A DNA stretch of 64,000 bases from CAVVSQ01 sp963848825 (GTDB lineage: Bacteria > Planctomycetota > Planctomycetia > Gemmatales > Gemmataceae). The notes below the pieces were generated by a model that was not told the origin of the DNA, made no database searches, and saw nothing but the letters and a program-made list of their open reading frames with translations. Shown here piece after piece: positions 29,074-38,649 of this stretch. Both the position numbers and the translations under genes were made by a program. The stretch covers positions 620,001-684,000 of the forward strand of contig CAWKFA010000017.1 of NCBI GenBank assembly GCA_963848825.1, in the 5' to 3' direction. How positions within the stretch are numbered: position 1 is the stretch's first letter; every line of letters begins with the position of its first letter.

Positions 29074-30350
29074 TTAAATCAATTCAGTTACCGGCGCCCG
29101 GTCGTCGACAATATGAACCGGACGGCCGGCCCCATTGACGAACGTCGTGGCCGGATCGATGCCGATCGTTTGATATATGGTAGACAACACCTGGGCAACT
29201 TTGTACGGCCGGTCTTGGGGGTGCTCGCCGCGCGAGGTGCTGGCACCGATGGCCTGGCCCATGCGCAGCCCGCCCCCGGCAATCAGCGCGCTCATGACCG
29301 GTGCCCAGTGATCGCGGCCGGCAGTGGCATTGATACGCGGCGTCCGGCCGAACTCGCCCCACATCACGGTGACGACATCGTCGCTCATACCGCGTTGATG
29401 CAGGTCGCTGATGAGGGCCGATACCCCTCGATCTACCTGGGGCAACTGGCGGCGTAACGTGTCAAAATTCTGGCCGTGCGTGTCCCAGCCACCGATGGCC
29501 AGCGTCACGCAGCCAACGCCGGCTTCCACCAGGCGCCGCGCGGTAAGAAACTGCTCCACCCCCTGGTACTTTTGACGAATCGTGATCGGCTCGCGCGACA
29601 AATCGAGGGCGCGGCGCACCCCTCCCGAAGCGATCATGTCAAAGGCACGGGTGGTAAACGTGTCCAGACCCGCCATGTTGCTGTCGACTTCGCGGCGCAC
29701 AGAGTCAAAACTTGCCAGCAAGGTGCGGCGATCATGCTGGCGGTCGGCGCTGATCCCGTTCAAGGGCCGAAGATTTTCTAGCCCCGGCCCGCTTGGTGAA
29801 AAGGGGCGATGCGAGATGCCGAGAAAGCCCGGTTCGGTGCCGTGCGACATGCCTCGCAAGCTGACGAAGGGCGGCAATTCGCCGTTGGCCGGTGCAGGCG
29901 CGAAACGAACGAGCCGAAAGACGGATGGTGGGCCGTCATGTTCTCGCGCTCGCTTTTGCCGGTCATCACCAGTGAGTCGTCATGTTCGTCAACGGAAACG
30001 ACCGACCGGATACAGGCCAGCTTGTCCCACATGCGGGCCTGCAGCGGCATGTGCTCGCAAATGTGTACGCCCGGCACATTGGTGGCGATTGGCTTGAATT
30101 CGCCGCGAAACTCGGCCGGCGCCTCCGGCTTCATGTCGTACATATCAAGGTGGGATGGCCCACCCGGCAGAATGATCATAATGGCGGATTTCGGCTGCGG
30201 CGACGTATGTCCAGGTGAGGGAATGCTTGCCGCGCGCAGGCGCAGGACGTCGGCCAGCGTCAGGCCAGCACCCAGGGCGCCGATTTTGAGAAAGTTACGC
30301 CGCGACAGGCCGTCGCAATATCCTTGCTTGGATCCCCATATCGTTAACAC
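29074..30350 (-). CDS. DUF1501 protein with Tat signal
   Basis: It starts with a GTG at 30350 behind AGGGGG and carries a twin-arginine leader (SRRNFLKIGALGAGLTLADVL), so it is folded before export. The body has the DUF1501 (sulfatase-like fold) blocks IMIILPGGPSHLDMYDMKP, IATNVPGVHICEHMP, GGWDTHGQNFDTLRRQLP, MWGEFGRTPRIN and GRDHWAPVMSALIAGGG. A frameshift near 29880-29900 divides it; corrected length is about 425 residues. It is transcribed first, with the DUF1549/1553 gene 38 bases downstream. The two families occur as pairs throughout Planctomycetota; no reaction is known. Confidence 0.87.
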
Positions 30351-30431
30351 GATGACCCCCTGGTGAAAAGTGAATGAAGGGCGGGCTACCCTCGATAGTA
30401 AACGGAAGTCGCTTGCCACGCAATCAAATAA

Positions 30432-30485
30432 TTAAAAAAAGATGAGAAGCCGACCGCGTCATGCCTGGATCGACGTACGTCGGCG
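30432..30485 (-). terminator. Candidate terminator downstream of the hydrolase gene
   Basis: Reading the minus strand after the hydrolase stop there is a 12-bp palindrome CGACGTACGTCG (30471-30482), an outer CCGAC/GTCGG pair, and then a run of seven T about 12 bases further on. The spacing from the stem to the T-run is longer than ideal, so this is tentative. Confidence 0.35.
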
Positions 30486-30496
30486 GCCACAAAAAC

Positions 30497-31336
30497 TTAC
30501 TCTAACCCGAAGGTGCGCAGAACTTCGACGAACTCCGCTTCTTTCTCAAACATGGGCAGGTGTCCGCAATCTTTGATGAGCGTCAGTTTCGCCTGCGGGA
30601 TGAGCTTGCGATAAGCCTCGCCGTAGGCGGGAGGCACCAGGCGGTCGTTATCTCCCCAGACCAACAATGTTGGACACGGGATGCGTTTGAGCCGTGCCGC
30701 CAGCTTTGGGTCATAGGGCCGTTCCCAGACCAGGCGGGCCAGCACCGTCATGCTCTGGTACGCCTTCACCAGGCTCTCGTCGTCCGGGTCGTCACGGATG
30801 ATCAAGTTGGCCATGGCGCCCTTGGGATCGTGAAACAACATTTCGCGCAGCTTTTTCGTGTCGGTCATGATCCGGAAGAGGTCCGGCAACGGCTGTTCCT
30901 CGACCCACAGGCCAGGGGCATCCGCAATCCAGAGCTTTTTGACGCGCTCCGGCCAGCGCACCGCGATCTCCGCCGCGATCCAGCCGCCCAGGCTGACACC
31001 TCCCAGGATCACCTCTTCCAGACCGAGGGCATCGAACATTTCAATGTAATGAAAAGCCATGTCCTCGATGCCGTCGATTTGGTCGAAGCCCCCTGATTGA
31101 CCGAAACCGGGGTGCGTCGGCACCAGCACGCGAAAACTCTTGGACCACGTTTGGAAGAACGGCAGCCACAGAAACGATTCGCCCAGCGTGCTATGAAGGT
31201 ACACGAATGGCGTGCCTTCACCGGCGTGCATCAGGACGGTGGGGCGCCCGGCGACGTCGATGGTCTCGGGTTGCCCGCCACTCTTGGCGAGCATGACCCG
31301 TGCTCCGTACTTCAGCTTCTTCAGGAGGTTGAACAT
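30497..31336 (-). CDS. Alpha/beta hydrolase
   Basis: A 279-residue alpha/beta-fold hydrolase from the ATG at 31336. The oxyanion HG-type turn is replaced by VYLHST, the nucleophile elbow is GGVSLGGW (Ser), the acid is the Asp in WGDNDRLVPP, and the catalytic His is in DCGHLPMFEKE near the C-terminus. This is the layout of the bacterial meta-cleavage/haloperoxidase-like group. It follows the luciferase-like monooxygenase gene by 46 bases on the same strand. In other bacteria such hydrolase/flavin-monooxygenase pairs degrade or modify a small molecule together; the substrate is unknown. Confidence 0.83.
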   Translation of the reverse strand: MFNLLKKLKYGARVMLAKSGGQPETIDVAGRPTVLMHAGEGTPFVYLHSTLGESFLWLPFFQTWSKSFRVLVPTHPGFGQSGGFDQIDGIEDMAFHYIEMFDALGLEEVILGGVSLGGWIAAEIAVRWPERVKKLWIADAPGLWVEEQPLPDLFRIMTDTKKLREMLFHDPKGAMANLIIRDDPDDESLVKAYQSMTVLARLVWERPYDPKLAARLKRIPCPTLLVWGDNDRLVPPAYGEAYRKLIPQAKLTLIKDCGHLPMFEKEAEFVEVLRTFGLE

Positions 31337-31382
31337 GAATGGGGTCCGGGGTAAAGGGGGTAGTGGCAAAGGCCCCTGATGC

Positions 31383-32519
31383 TTACGCTGGCGCTTTCAC
31401 TTTCGGCAACACCTCGCGTGCCAGCAGTTCCATGCTCTTCCTGGCCAGCTCGTGAGAGAGAGTGCCGGTTTGACAGCCCGTCAAAATGATGCCCGCGCCA
31501 AGTTCTTGCTGATAATGGGCCAACTTTTGCCGCACTGTCTCCGGGCTGCCGACAATCGCGAAGACACCATTCTCGACGTCTTCCCACGTCTTTTGCGCGT
31601 ACAGAAAGTGCTTCTGATTTTTCAGCAATGCCGACGCGGACTTGGCGGACGTGTAGCCGGGGGGCGTCAGACCGATGTTTTTCAGCAGATTGCGCACGAA
31701 ATACCAGAGATGGGGCTCGAATTCCGCACGCGCCTGTTTGTCGGTCTCCGCGACATAAATAGGCACACCCCAGCCCATTTGTTCCGGGCTCGCGGTGTAG
31801 CCGGCCCGTTGACAGGCTTCGCGAAATTGCGCGAACACTCGCCGAAAAACGTCGATATGGAAATAAGGCACCCCCATATAGGCATAGCGGCGCTGGGCGA
31901 CGAAATCGATGGTCTCCAGGCTGCCCACGCCCGGGATCCAGATGGGCGGATGGGGCTGCTGATAAGGGCGCGGCCAGGGATTGACGTAGCGAAAGTGATA
32001 ATGTTTCGAATCCCACATGAAGGGGCCGGGCGTCGTCCAGGCCTTGATGATGAGATCGAGCGCTTCGCGAAACTTCTCGCGCGCGGTGGTTGGGTCGATC
32101 TGGTAGGTGAAATATTCCGGCCCGCCGCCCACCACCATGCCGGCGACCAGCCGGCCGCGCGACATGACGTCGAGCATGGCGAACTCTTCGGCGATGCGCA
32201 GCGGCGGATTGTAAAGGGGCAGGGCATTGCCGATGACCGCTATCTTGACGCGGGACGTGCGCTGCGTGAGCGCCCCGGCGATGATGTTCGGGGAAGGCAT
32301 GAGGCCATAAGCATTCTGATGGTGCTCGTTGACGCAGATGCCGTCGAAGCCAAGTTCTTCCGCATAAGCCAGCGTGGTGATGTATTCGGTGTAGAGTTCT
32401 GCCCCCTTGACCGGATCGTAGAGCGAGTTAGGCAGCCAGACCCAAGCCGAATCGTAGGTGGCGGCGAAGTTTTCCGGCAAATAGGGCCACGGCATCAAGT
32501 GAAAAAAGTAAAACTTCAT
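31383..32519 (-). CDS. LLM-class flavin-dependent oxidoreductase
   Basis: A 378-residue bacterial-luciferase-like monooxygenase starting at MKFYFFHLMPWP (ATG 32519). Family motifs are AEELGFDGICVNEHHQNAYGL, RTSRVKIAVIGNALPLYNPPLRIAEEFAMLDVMSRGRLVAGMVVG-type sequence at about residues 85-130, FREALDLIIKAW, and a C-terminal GSPETVRQKLAHYQQELGAG. These enzymes use reduced FMN or F420 and oxygen on an organic substrate. It is upstream of and same-strand with the alpha/beta hydrolase. Which flavin is used cannot be decided here. Confidence 0.85.
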   Translation of the reverse strand: MKFYFFHLMPWPYLPENFAATYDSAWVWLPNSLYDPVKGAELYTEYITTLAYAEELGFDGICVNEHHQNAYGLMPSPNIIAGALTQRTSRVKIAVIGNALPLYNPPLRIAEEFAMLDVMSRGRLVAGMVVGGGPEYFTYQIDPTTAREKFREALDLIIKAWTTPGPFMWDSKHYHFRYVNPWPRPYQQPHPPIWIPGVGSLETIDFVAQRRYAYMGVPYFHIDVFRRVFAQFREACQRAGYTASPEQMGWGVPIYVAETDKQARAEFEPHLWYFVRNLLKNIGLTPPGYTSAKSASALLKNQKHFLYAQKTWEDVENGVFAIVGSPETVRQKLAHYQQELGAGIILTGCQTGTLSHELARKSMELLAREVLPKVKAPA

Positions 32520-32676
32520 CGCTCTCCCTGGCGTCGCCGCGGGCAAGTCAAAATCTCTTACAAAACATATCGAAATCGCCGGCGTTTGCGACGGGGCGCC
32601 ACGCAGTCATTTAAGCATGGACAGGGAACCAGGTCGGCGCCTAAAAAACGTGGTGCGGCGGGCGTGGCCGGCTCAA

Positions 32677-32704
32677 TTGACAAACAGGGTGGAGATGGTA
32701 AATT
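32677..32704 (+). promoter_or_regulatory. Sigma-70-like promoter candidate
   Basis: TTGACA (32677-32682), a 16-base spacer and TAAATT (32699-32704) lie 91 bases upstream of the ATG at 32795. The -35 box is a perfect consensus. Confidence 0.45.
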
Positions 32705-32794
32705 AGCATCCCCGTCCTGGGTTCGTGGTTATGTTGGCTTTTGGCCCGAAATTGGCGGGGTAGGTCAAGCCCCCTCACCTCCAGTGGAAGATCC

Positions 32795-34628
32795 ATGGAT
32801 AGCTTAACCGTTAAATTCAGCACCTATCATCGGGCCCTGCCTCCCGAGCTTTCCAAGTTGACGGGGCTCACGTCCGACCCGGGTGCGCCCTTTTGTCCAG
32901 GCCAGCTCCTATGGTCTGGAACTCCTTTATCCTTACGACGCCGAATGTCGCGTTGTTGGCACAGGCGGCACCATCAAATTCGACTGGGATTACAGCCGGG
33001 AACCGGGTGTTACGGGCGGGGAGTTTCGGGCCTTCTCGCCGGTCGAGGCTTCCAAGTTCTATCTCATCAATACCCGGCTCGACCTGGAGCCGCCCCCCGG
33101 TTATGTCATTCGCACGGAGCCGCATCCACGTTATTTCACCGACGACACCGGCACAGTGCCGCTGGCGATGATTGGCCACCTGCAGAACGAGTGGTATCCC
33201 CGTTTGCTGTTCATCGTTTTCCGGCGCCGCCGCCGGGCAAGCGCCATGTTTTTCGGAAAGGCGAACCCTTCGCGCAGATTTTGATGGTGCCGCAAGACAT
33301 GCGGCAGTCGGGCAAAGCGCCGCCGCCAGCCGGCCCTGACGAGCTACCCTATCAACCCATCCGTATGCACAACGTGACCTGGGCGGGCGCAGCGAGCCAG
33401 AAGATGGAAGATGGTTTCGAGCCGCAGCCCTGGCATTGCCAGCCGTTTGTCGATGCGTCCATTTATGGCGTCGAGCTGCTTTATCCCTACGAGACCGAGT
33501 GCCGCGTGGTCCGGAGCGAAGGTGGTATTCGTTTCGAGGCCAATTTCGCGGGCGGGAGCAGCCCCTTCGAGCTGCTGGCGGACCCGGAGTATTATCGCCT
33601 CAAAGGCCACACGGCCTTACAGCCGCCAGCAGGATATATCGAGCGAGTCGAACCGCACCCGCGCTATTTCAATGACGAATCCGGCACGGCACCGTTACCA
33701 TTGATCGGTCATCTGCACGCCACGGAGGCGGCAGGCACCGGCATCGTATTTCGCGCGCCCGGCCGGCGCGAGCCACATCTTCCGCAAGGGCGATCCCATA
33801 GCCCAGGTAATCTTTGTGCCCGCGCCGCTCGAATACACGCTCGAACGCATGAGCCTGGAAGAGGCAGCCCAGCGCCGCGAGCTGGAAGAGGCGATCGAGA
33901 CGTCGCGCATGGACATTGCCGAGAATGTTTCGCGCAATCCGGCCGGTTTTGCTTTCAACAATCATTACAAGGTGCTGGCCCGTGCGTTCGCCCGCGACGG
34001 ACTGGCGGGCGTCAAGGCCAGGGTGCAAAAGGCCGTTGACGACCGGGAGCGCGCCATCCCCAAGGACCTGACGATTCCCGAATACATGGCGATGGGCATC
34101 CAGCGGCTGCGCGAACAAAAGTTTGAGCAGGCCGAATTGATCTTTAGCGATGTCTTGAGCAAGGACCCCAACAACGTGCGCGCCCATAGCGCCCTGGGTA
34201 TCTGCTACGACTCACTCGGCAACCATGCGGCCGCCTTACGCGCCATGACGCAAGCGGTGACGCTGCAGCCCAGCTCGGCCAATTATCACGCCAACCTTGG
34301 CGAATTGCTCCGCCGCATGGGCCGCCTGCGCGAAGCCGAAGCCTCCTTCCGGTCGGCACTCTTCATCGCCCCCACGGACCCCGAGTTTTTGTACGCCCTC
34401 GGCCTGACGCTCGATCAACAGGGCCGGCCCGATGAAGCCATGAAGTCCTACCGAGCCGCCCTCGCCGGTGGCTCACCGCTCCCCCAGGCACATCACGGCA
34501 TGGGCGTTATCCACGCGCGCCAGGGCCAGGTTCGCGAAGCCCGCGCCAGTTTTGAAGCAGCCCTGGCCATCGCCCCGAACTACGCCCCAGCCCGCCAGGG
34601 CTTGCAAGAGCTGCCGGCCACGCCTTGA
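32795..34628 (+). CDS. Two tandem unknown (DUF6065-like) domains followed by TPRs
   Basis: The protein has two related N-terminal domains. Domain 1 contains SSYGLELLYPYDAECRV, GYVIRTEPHPRYFTDDTGTVPLAMIGHLQNEWYP and GKRHVFRKGEPFAQI. Domain 2 repeats it with ASIYGVELLYPYETECRV, GYIERVEPHPRYFNDESGTAPLPLIGHLHA and HIFRKGDPIAQVIFVP. About five TPRs follow (residues about 420-605). It resembles DUF6065 proteins, but this is from memory and not certain. Three frameshifts (near 32880, 33225 and 33770) break it; the ATG at 32795 has GTGGAAG upstream. Corrected length is about 610 residues. The EPHPRYF..D.GT core in both copies could be a catalytic or binding site. No signal peptide is seen. Confidence 0.65.
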
Positions 34629-35448
34629 GTAGCGGCCGAGATCAGCACGTTATAAGTTGGGGCATGTGAGCAACAACTCATCCTCAAGTAAATGCCATTC
34701 GTGTCTCAATCGCGAATACAGGCACAGTATTATCCGCAACCCCTTGACAACAAAGCACTTTAACACAATATTTTGCCGTGTCTCACAGACTGGTGAGACA
34801 CGGAAAGGCCACGACGGCACCGGTTACCACTAGGCGTCGGCCTCCTTCATAGTTTCACCCGGCGCAATCCAGTGGCACAGTCCGCATCGCCGCATGCAAA
34901 AATGGTATGTATGCACCCGCCGGGCAACCCCTTCGGCAACGCATAGCATTTCGCATAACATTTCGCATAACATTTCGCATAACAAATTCACGAACGTCCT
35001 GCAGGAACGCCCACCAAGTTTGGAGGCATCGGCTGCAGCGCAGGGTGCCATTGCCACACGGTACTCCGGGTGGCAATGCGGACCTTTTTACCGCCAACCC
35101 GTCGTGGCTTTGCTGCTCCGTTTCGGTTGATCTTTGGCAAGGAAGCAGGTTCACGTACCAAGGAGCAGAACCGTTCCGCTGTTCCGGCCACCGTTGATCG
35201 GGCAAGCCGGTGTGCACAATGGCTAGTTTTGGGACGATTTCGATATCCGACCCGGTGTGCGAAATGGCTGGTTTTGCAGCCGCCGCTTGCCACTGCTCCA
35301 GCTAACACCCTACCGTCTTGCTTGCCTCATCCACTCCACGACCCCTCGCCGGCTCGTCCGGCAGGTGAGAAAGGTCTGTAGCTAAAAGCCAACCCACCCC
35401 ATTCCACGACCCCGGCCGGCTTGCCCGGCCGGTGAGAAAGGTCTGCAG
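34629..35448. other. Non-coding stretch with several short repeats
   Basis: 820 bases without a convincing gene. It holds a 12-bp unit (CATTTCGCATAA) three times in perfect tandem at 34947-34982. A 24-bp sequence occurs twice with three mismatches at 35207-35230 and 35252-35275. Two copies of a dispersed 51-bp repeat follow at 35336-35387 and 35404-35454. Open frames here are low-complexity readings of these repeats. It marks the left edge of the accessory region. Confidence 0.6.
34947..34982. repeat. Perfect 12-bp tandem repeat, three units
   Basis: CATTTCGCATAA is repeated three times without change, with a degenerate fourth unit just before (GCATAGCATTTC). Being a multiple of three it would not shift a frame, but no gene here is supported. 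Confidence 0.8.
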
Positions 35449-35454
35449 CTAAAA
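35336..35454 (+). repeat. Dispersed repeat, two tandem copies
   Basis: Copy A (35336-35387) and copy B (35404-35454) share CCACGACCCC, a C/G-rich inverted core (GCCGGC...CCGG) and the tail GGTGAGAAAGGTCTG followed by AGCTAAAA. Related copies in the opposite direction lie at 58533-58630. The inverted core could fold into a hairpin. Confidence 0.6.
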
Positions 35455-35715
35455 ACCCACCCCAGGCACTCCCCCCTTCACCTTCTCCGCTACCGCCGTG
35501 AACATTTCCAGCGCCGTTTGCAGATCGTCGGCTATCTCTTGGGCCAGCACGTCAGGCGTGGGTAGATCATCCGACGCGTAAAAAACCGGGAAACGATGGG
35601 CCGACACGGTTTGATAACCTGAAATGATTGGATACGAGCGGCGTCCCCTTTCAATTTTTCTTCGAATTTTTCTGGCGGCATCAGCCGGACTATTCGGCGG
35701 CACGGCGATTGCCAT
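35449..35715 (-). pseudogene. 3' remnant of a type I restriction-modification gene
   Basis: An 88-residue frame whose C-terminal half (DLPTPDVLAQEIADDLQTALEMFTAVAEKV) resembles the C-terminal end of type I methylase (HsdM) subunits, where a D-L-P-x-P-D segment is followed by a helix with EI..DL..AL..F. Nothing resembling the methylase domain lies upstream. Similar ends recur at 40593-40641 and 55770-55800. I read it as the surviving tail of a deleted gene. It could instead be a small independent gene, but it lacks a ribosome-binding site. Confidence 0.5.
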
Positions 35716-35830
35716 AAACCTGTTTGGCTTTTCAAGCGTTGGCGGTTATAAATATTGTTGACGTGCGACTCTCGGGTCAGGGGGAACCAAGAGCCCCGGA
35801 AGGTATCATTCTTTGTCCGAGAGGTGGACG

Positions 35831-38194
35831 TTGGCCACAGAGAATGTTCAGCGCTCAGCAGCGGACCTCGCTCTTCTCGAAAGCGAAGCACGCACCCGCG
35901 CCATCCTCGACGCCGCCGTGGACGCGATCATCACCATCGACGAGCTCGGCCTGGTCGAGTCGATGAACCCGGCGGCGGAGCGGCTGTTCGGCTATCCGTC
36001 GGCCGAGGTCATCGGCCAAAACGTCAAGATGCTCATGCCCGAGCCCTACCGGCACGAGCACGACGGCTACCTGCGAAACTATCGCGAGACCGGGCAGAAG
36101 AAGATCATCGGCATCGGCCGCGAAGTGGTCGGCCTGCGCAAGGACGGCACCACCTTTCCCATGCACCTGGCCGTCAGCGAACTGCATCTCGGCCACCGCC
36201 GCATGTTCACCGGCATCGCCCGCGACATCACCGACCTGCGCCATGCCATCCGGCAACTGGAAAACAGCGAGGCCCGCACCCGGGCCATCCTCGACGCCGC
36301 CGTCGATGCGATCCTCACCATCGAACCGAACGGCAAGGTCGAGTCGATGAACCCGGCGGCGGAGAGGCTGTTCGGCTACCCCGCCGCCGAGGTCATCGGC
36401 CAAAACGTCAAGATGCTCATGCCCGAGCCCTATCGAGCAGGAGCACGACGGCTACCTGCAGAACTATCTGACCACCGGCGTAAAGAAGATCATCGGCATC
36501 GGCCGCGAGGTGACGGGACGTCGCAAGGACGGCATCGACCTTCCCCATGCACCTGGCCGTCAGCGAACTGAAAATGGGCGACCGGCGGATGTTCACCGGC
36601 ATCGCCCGCGACATCACCGACCTGCGCACCGCCATCCACCAGCTGGAAGACAGCGAGGCGCGCACCCGGGCCATCCTCGACGCCGCCGTGGACGCCATCC
36701 TCACCATCGAGACCGAGCGGCAAGGTCGAATCGATGAACCCGGCGGCGGAGCGGCTGTTCGGCTACACCGCCGCCGAGGTCCTCGGCCAGAACGTCAAGA
36801 TGCTCATGCCGCGAGCCTTACCGCCGACGAGCACGACGGCTACCTGGACAACTACCTGACCACCGGCCAGAAGAAGATCATCGGCATCGGCCGCGAAGTG
36901 GTCGGCCTGCGCAAGGACGGCTCCACCTTCCCCATGCACCTGGCCGTCAGCGAACTGCATCTGGGCCACCGCCGCATGTTCACCGGCATCGCCCGCGACA
37001 TCACCGACCTGCGCCATGCCATCCGCCAGCTCGAGGACAGCGAGGCGCGTACGCGCACCATCCTGGAAACGGCCGTGGACGCGATCATCACGATCGATGA
37101 AGACGGCGTGGTCGAGTCGATGAACCCGGCGGCGGAACGGCTGTTCGGCTATCTGTCCGCCGAGGTCATCGGCCAGAACGTCAAGATGCTCATGCCCGAG
37201 CCCTACCGCCACGAGCACGACGGCTACCTGCACAACTACGTCACACCGGCCAGAAAAAGATCATCGGCATCGGCCGCGAGGTGGTCGGCCTGCGCAAGGA
37301 CGGCACGACCTTCCCGATGGATCTGGCCGTCAGCGAAGTGAAGCTCGGGATCCGGCGGCTGTTCACGGGGATTGTCCGCGACATCAGCGAACGCAAGAAG
37401 GCCGAGGAGCAACTCCGCTTCTACGCCGCGGAACTCCAGGACCGCAACGCCGAACTGCTCCGCAGCAACCAGGAACTGGACGAGTTCGCCTACATCGCCT
37501 CGCACGATCTGAAGGAGCCGCTTGCGGGGCATCCACAACTATGCGACCTTCCTGCTTGAAGACTACAAGGCCAAACTCGACGAGGAGGGCGGCCTCAAGC
37601 TCGAAACGCTGCGACGCCTCACCCAGCGGATGGACACGCTGCTCGATTCGCTGCTGGAATTCTCGCGCGTCGGCCGGCTCGACTTTGCCATCCGGGAGAC
37701 CGACCTGAACGAGGTCCTGTCCGAAGTGATCGATTCCCTGCGCATCAACCTCAAGGAACGCGGCGTCGAAATCCGCATCCCCGCTTCCTTGCCGGTCATT
37801 CGGGGCGATCCGCGTTCGCATCGGCGAAGTGTTCCGCAACCTGATCACCAACGCCATGAAGTACAACGACAAGCCGGAGAGGTGGATCGAGATCGGCTCC
37901 GGCACCGGTCTGGGGCTCGACTTCGCTGCCGGCGACAGACCAGGGCGACAGCGTCTCGGCCAAGCCACCGTCTTTTACGTGCGCGACAACGGCATCGGCA
38001 TTCCCGAGAAGCACTACGAGGCGATCTTCCGCATCTTCAAACGCCTGCACGCCCGCGACGAATTCGGCGGCGGCACGGGCGTGGGACTGACCATCGTCAA
38101 GAAAATCATCGAGCGACACGGCGGGCGGATCTGGGTCGAGTCCATGCCGGCGAAGGAACGTGCTTTTACTTCACGCTCTCCGGAGCGCGACTGA
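35831..38194 (+). CDS. Sensor histidine kinase with four tandem PAS domains
   Basis: Four PAS domains of about 129 residues follow each other (DNA about 35880-37400). Each contains RAILDAAVDAI, V(E)SMNPAAERLFGY, AEVIGQNVKMLMPEPYR, a KDG..FPMHLAVSE block and FTGIARDITDLR. Then come a coiled linker, the phosphoacceptor FAYIASHDLKEPL, and the ATPase motifs FRNLITNAMKYND (N box), DNGIGIPEKHYEAIFRIFKR (G1/F) and GGTGVGLTIVKKIIERHGG (G2). At least five frameshifts (near 36435, 36530, 36720, 36815, 37240, 37530, 37810, 38150) break it. TTG at 35831 is the best start (GAGAGGTGG upstream). No membrane helix is present, so it senses a cytoplasmic signal. The response regulator starts three bases after it. 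Confidence 0.8.
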
Positions 38195-38196
38195 CC

Positions 38197-38643
38197 ATGG
38201 TTCCACAACACTCCATGCTGCTCGTCGAGGACAGCCCGGAGGACCGCGAGGCGACGATGCGCGCGCCTCAGGAAAGCGGGCATGGCCAACCCGATTCACG
38301 TGCTGCGGAACAGGCGACGAGGCGCTGGATTACCTGTTCCAGCGCGGCAAGTACGCCGATCCTGCACCGGCGCCCCGTCCCGAGCGTCATCCTGCTGGAT
38401 CTCAATCTGCCCGGCACCGACGGACGCGAAGTGCTGGCCGAGATCAAGAAGGCGGACCACTTGAAATCGATCCCGGTCATCGTCCTCACCACGTCCACGG
38501 ACGACCGCGACATCCAGGGGTGTTATCGGATGGGGGCCAACAGTTACGTCAAGAAGCCGGTGGACCTGGAAGGGTTCATGCAATCCATCCAGCGGCTGAA
38601 GGATTACTGGTTCGAAGTGGTGATTCTTCCCAAGATGGAGTGA
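38197..38643 (+). CDS. Single-domain response regulator (Rcp1-like)
   Basis: A CheY-like receiver of about 148 residues: LLVEDSPEDREA (acidic pocket), VILLDLNLPGTDGREVL (phosphoacceptor Asp in LLDLNLP), VIVLTTSTDDRDI (Thr/Ser switch) and NSYVKKPVDLEGF (Lys), ending YWFEVVILPKME. This long C-terminus is typical of regulators paired with PAS/phytochrome kinases. Three frameshifts (near 38260-38280, 38312 and 38388) disturb its first half. It sits between the PAS kinase and the hybrid kinase and probably relays phosphate between them; it has no DNA-binding domain. Confidence 0.82.
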   Translation: MVPQHSMLLVEDSPEDREATMRAPQESGHGQPDSRAAEQATRRWITCSSAASTPILHRRPVPSVILLDLNLPGTDGREVLAEIKKADHLKSIPVIVLTTSTDDRDIQGCYRMGANSYVKKPVDLEGFMQSIQRLKDYWFEVVILPKME

Positions 38644-38649
38644 GCCGCC

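Noticed and set aside
31452..32807. 451-residue plus-strand open frame across the luciferase-like gene
   Set aside because: Antisense to an intact flavin-dependent oxidoreductase; low-complexity composition typical of a shadow.
34947..34982. CRISPR-like array
   Set aside because: The 12-bp units touch each other without spacers; it is a simple tandem repeat.
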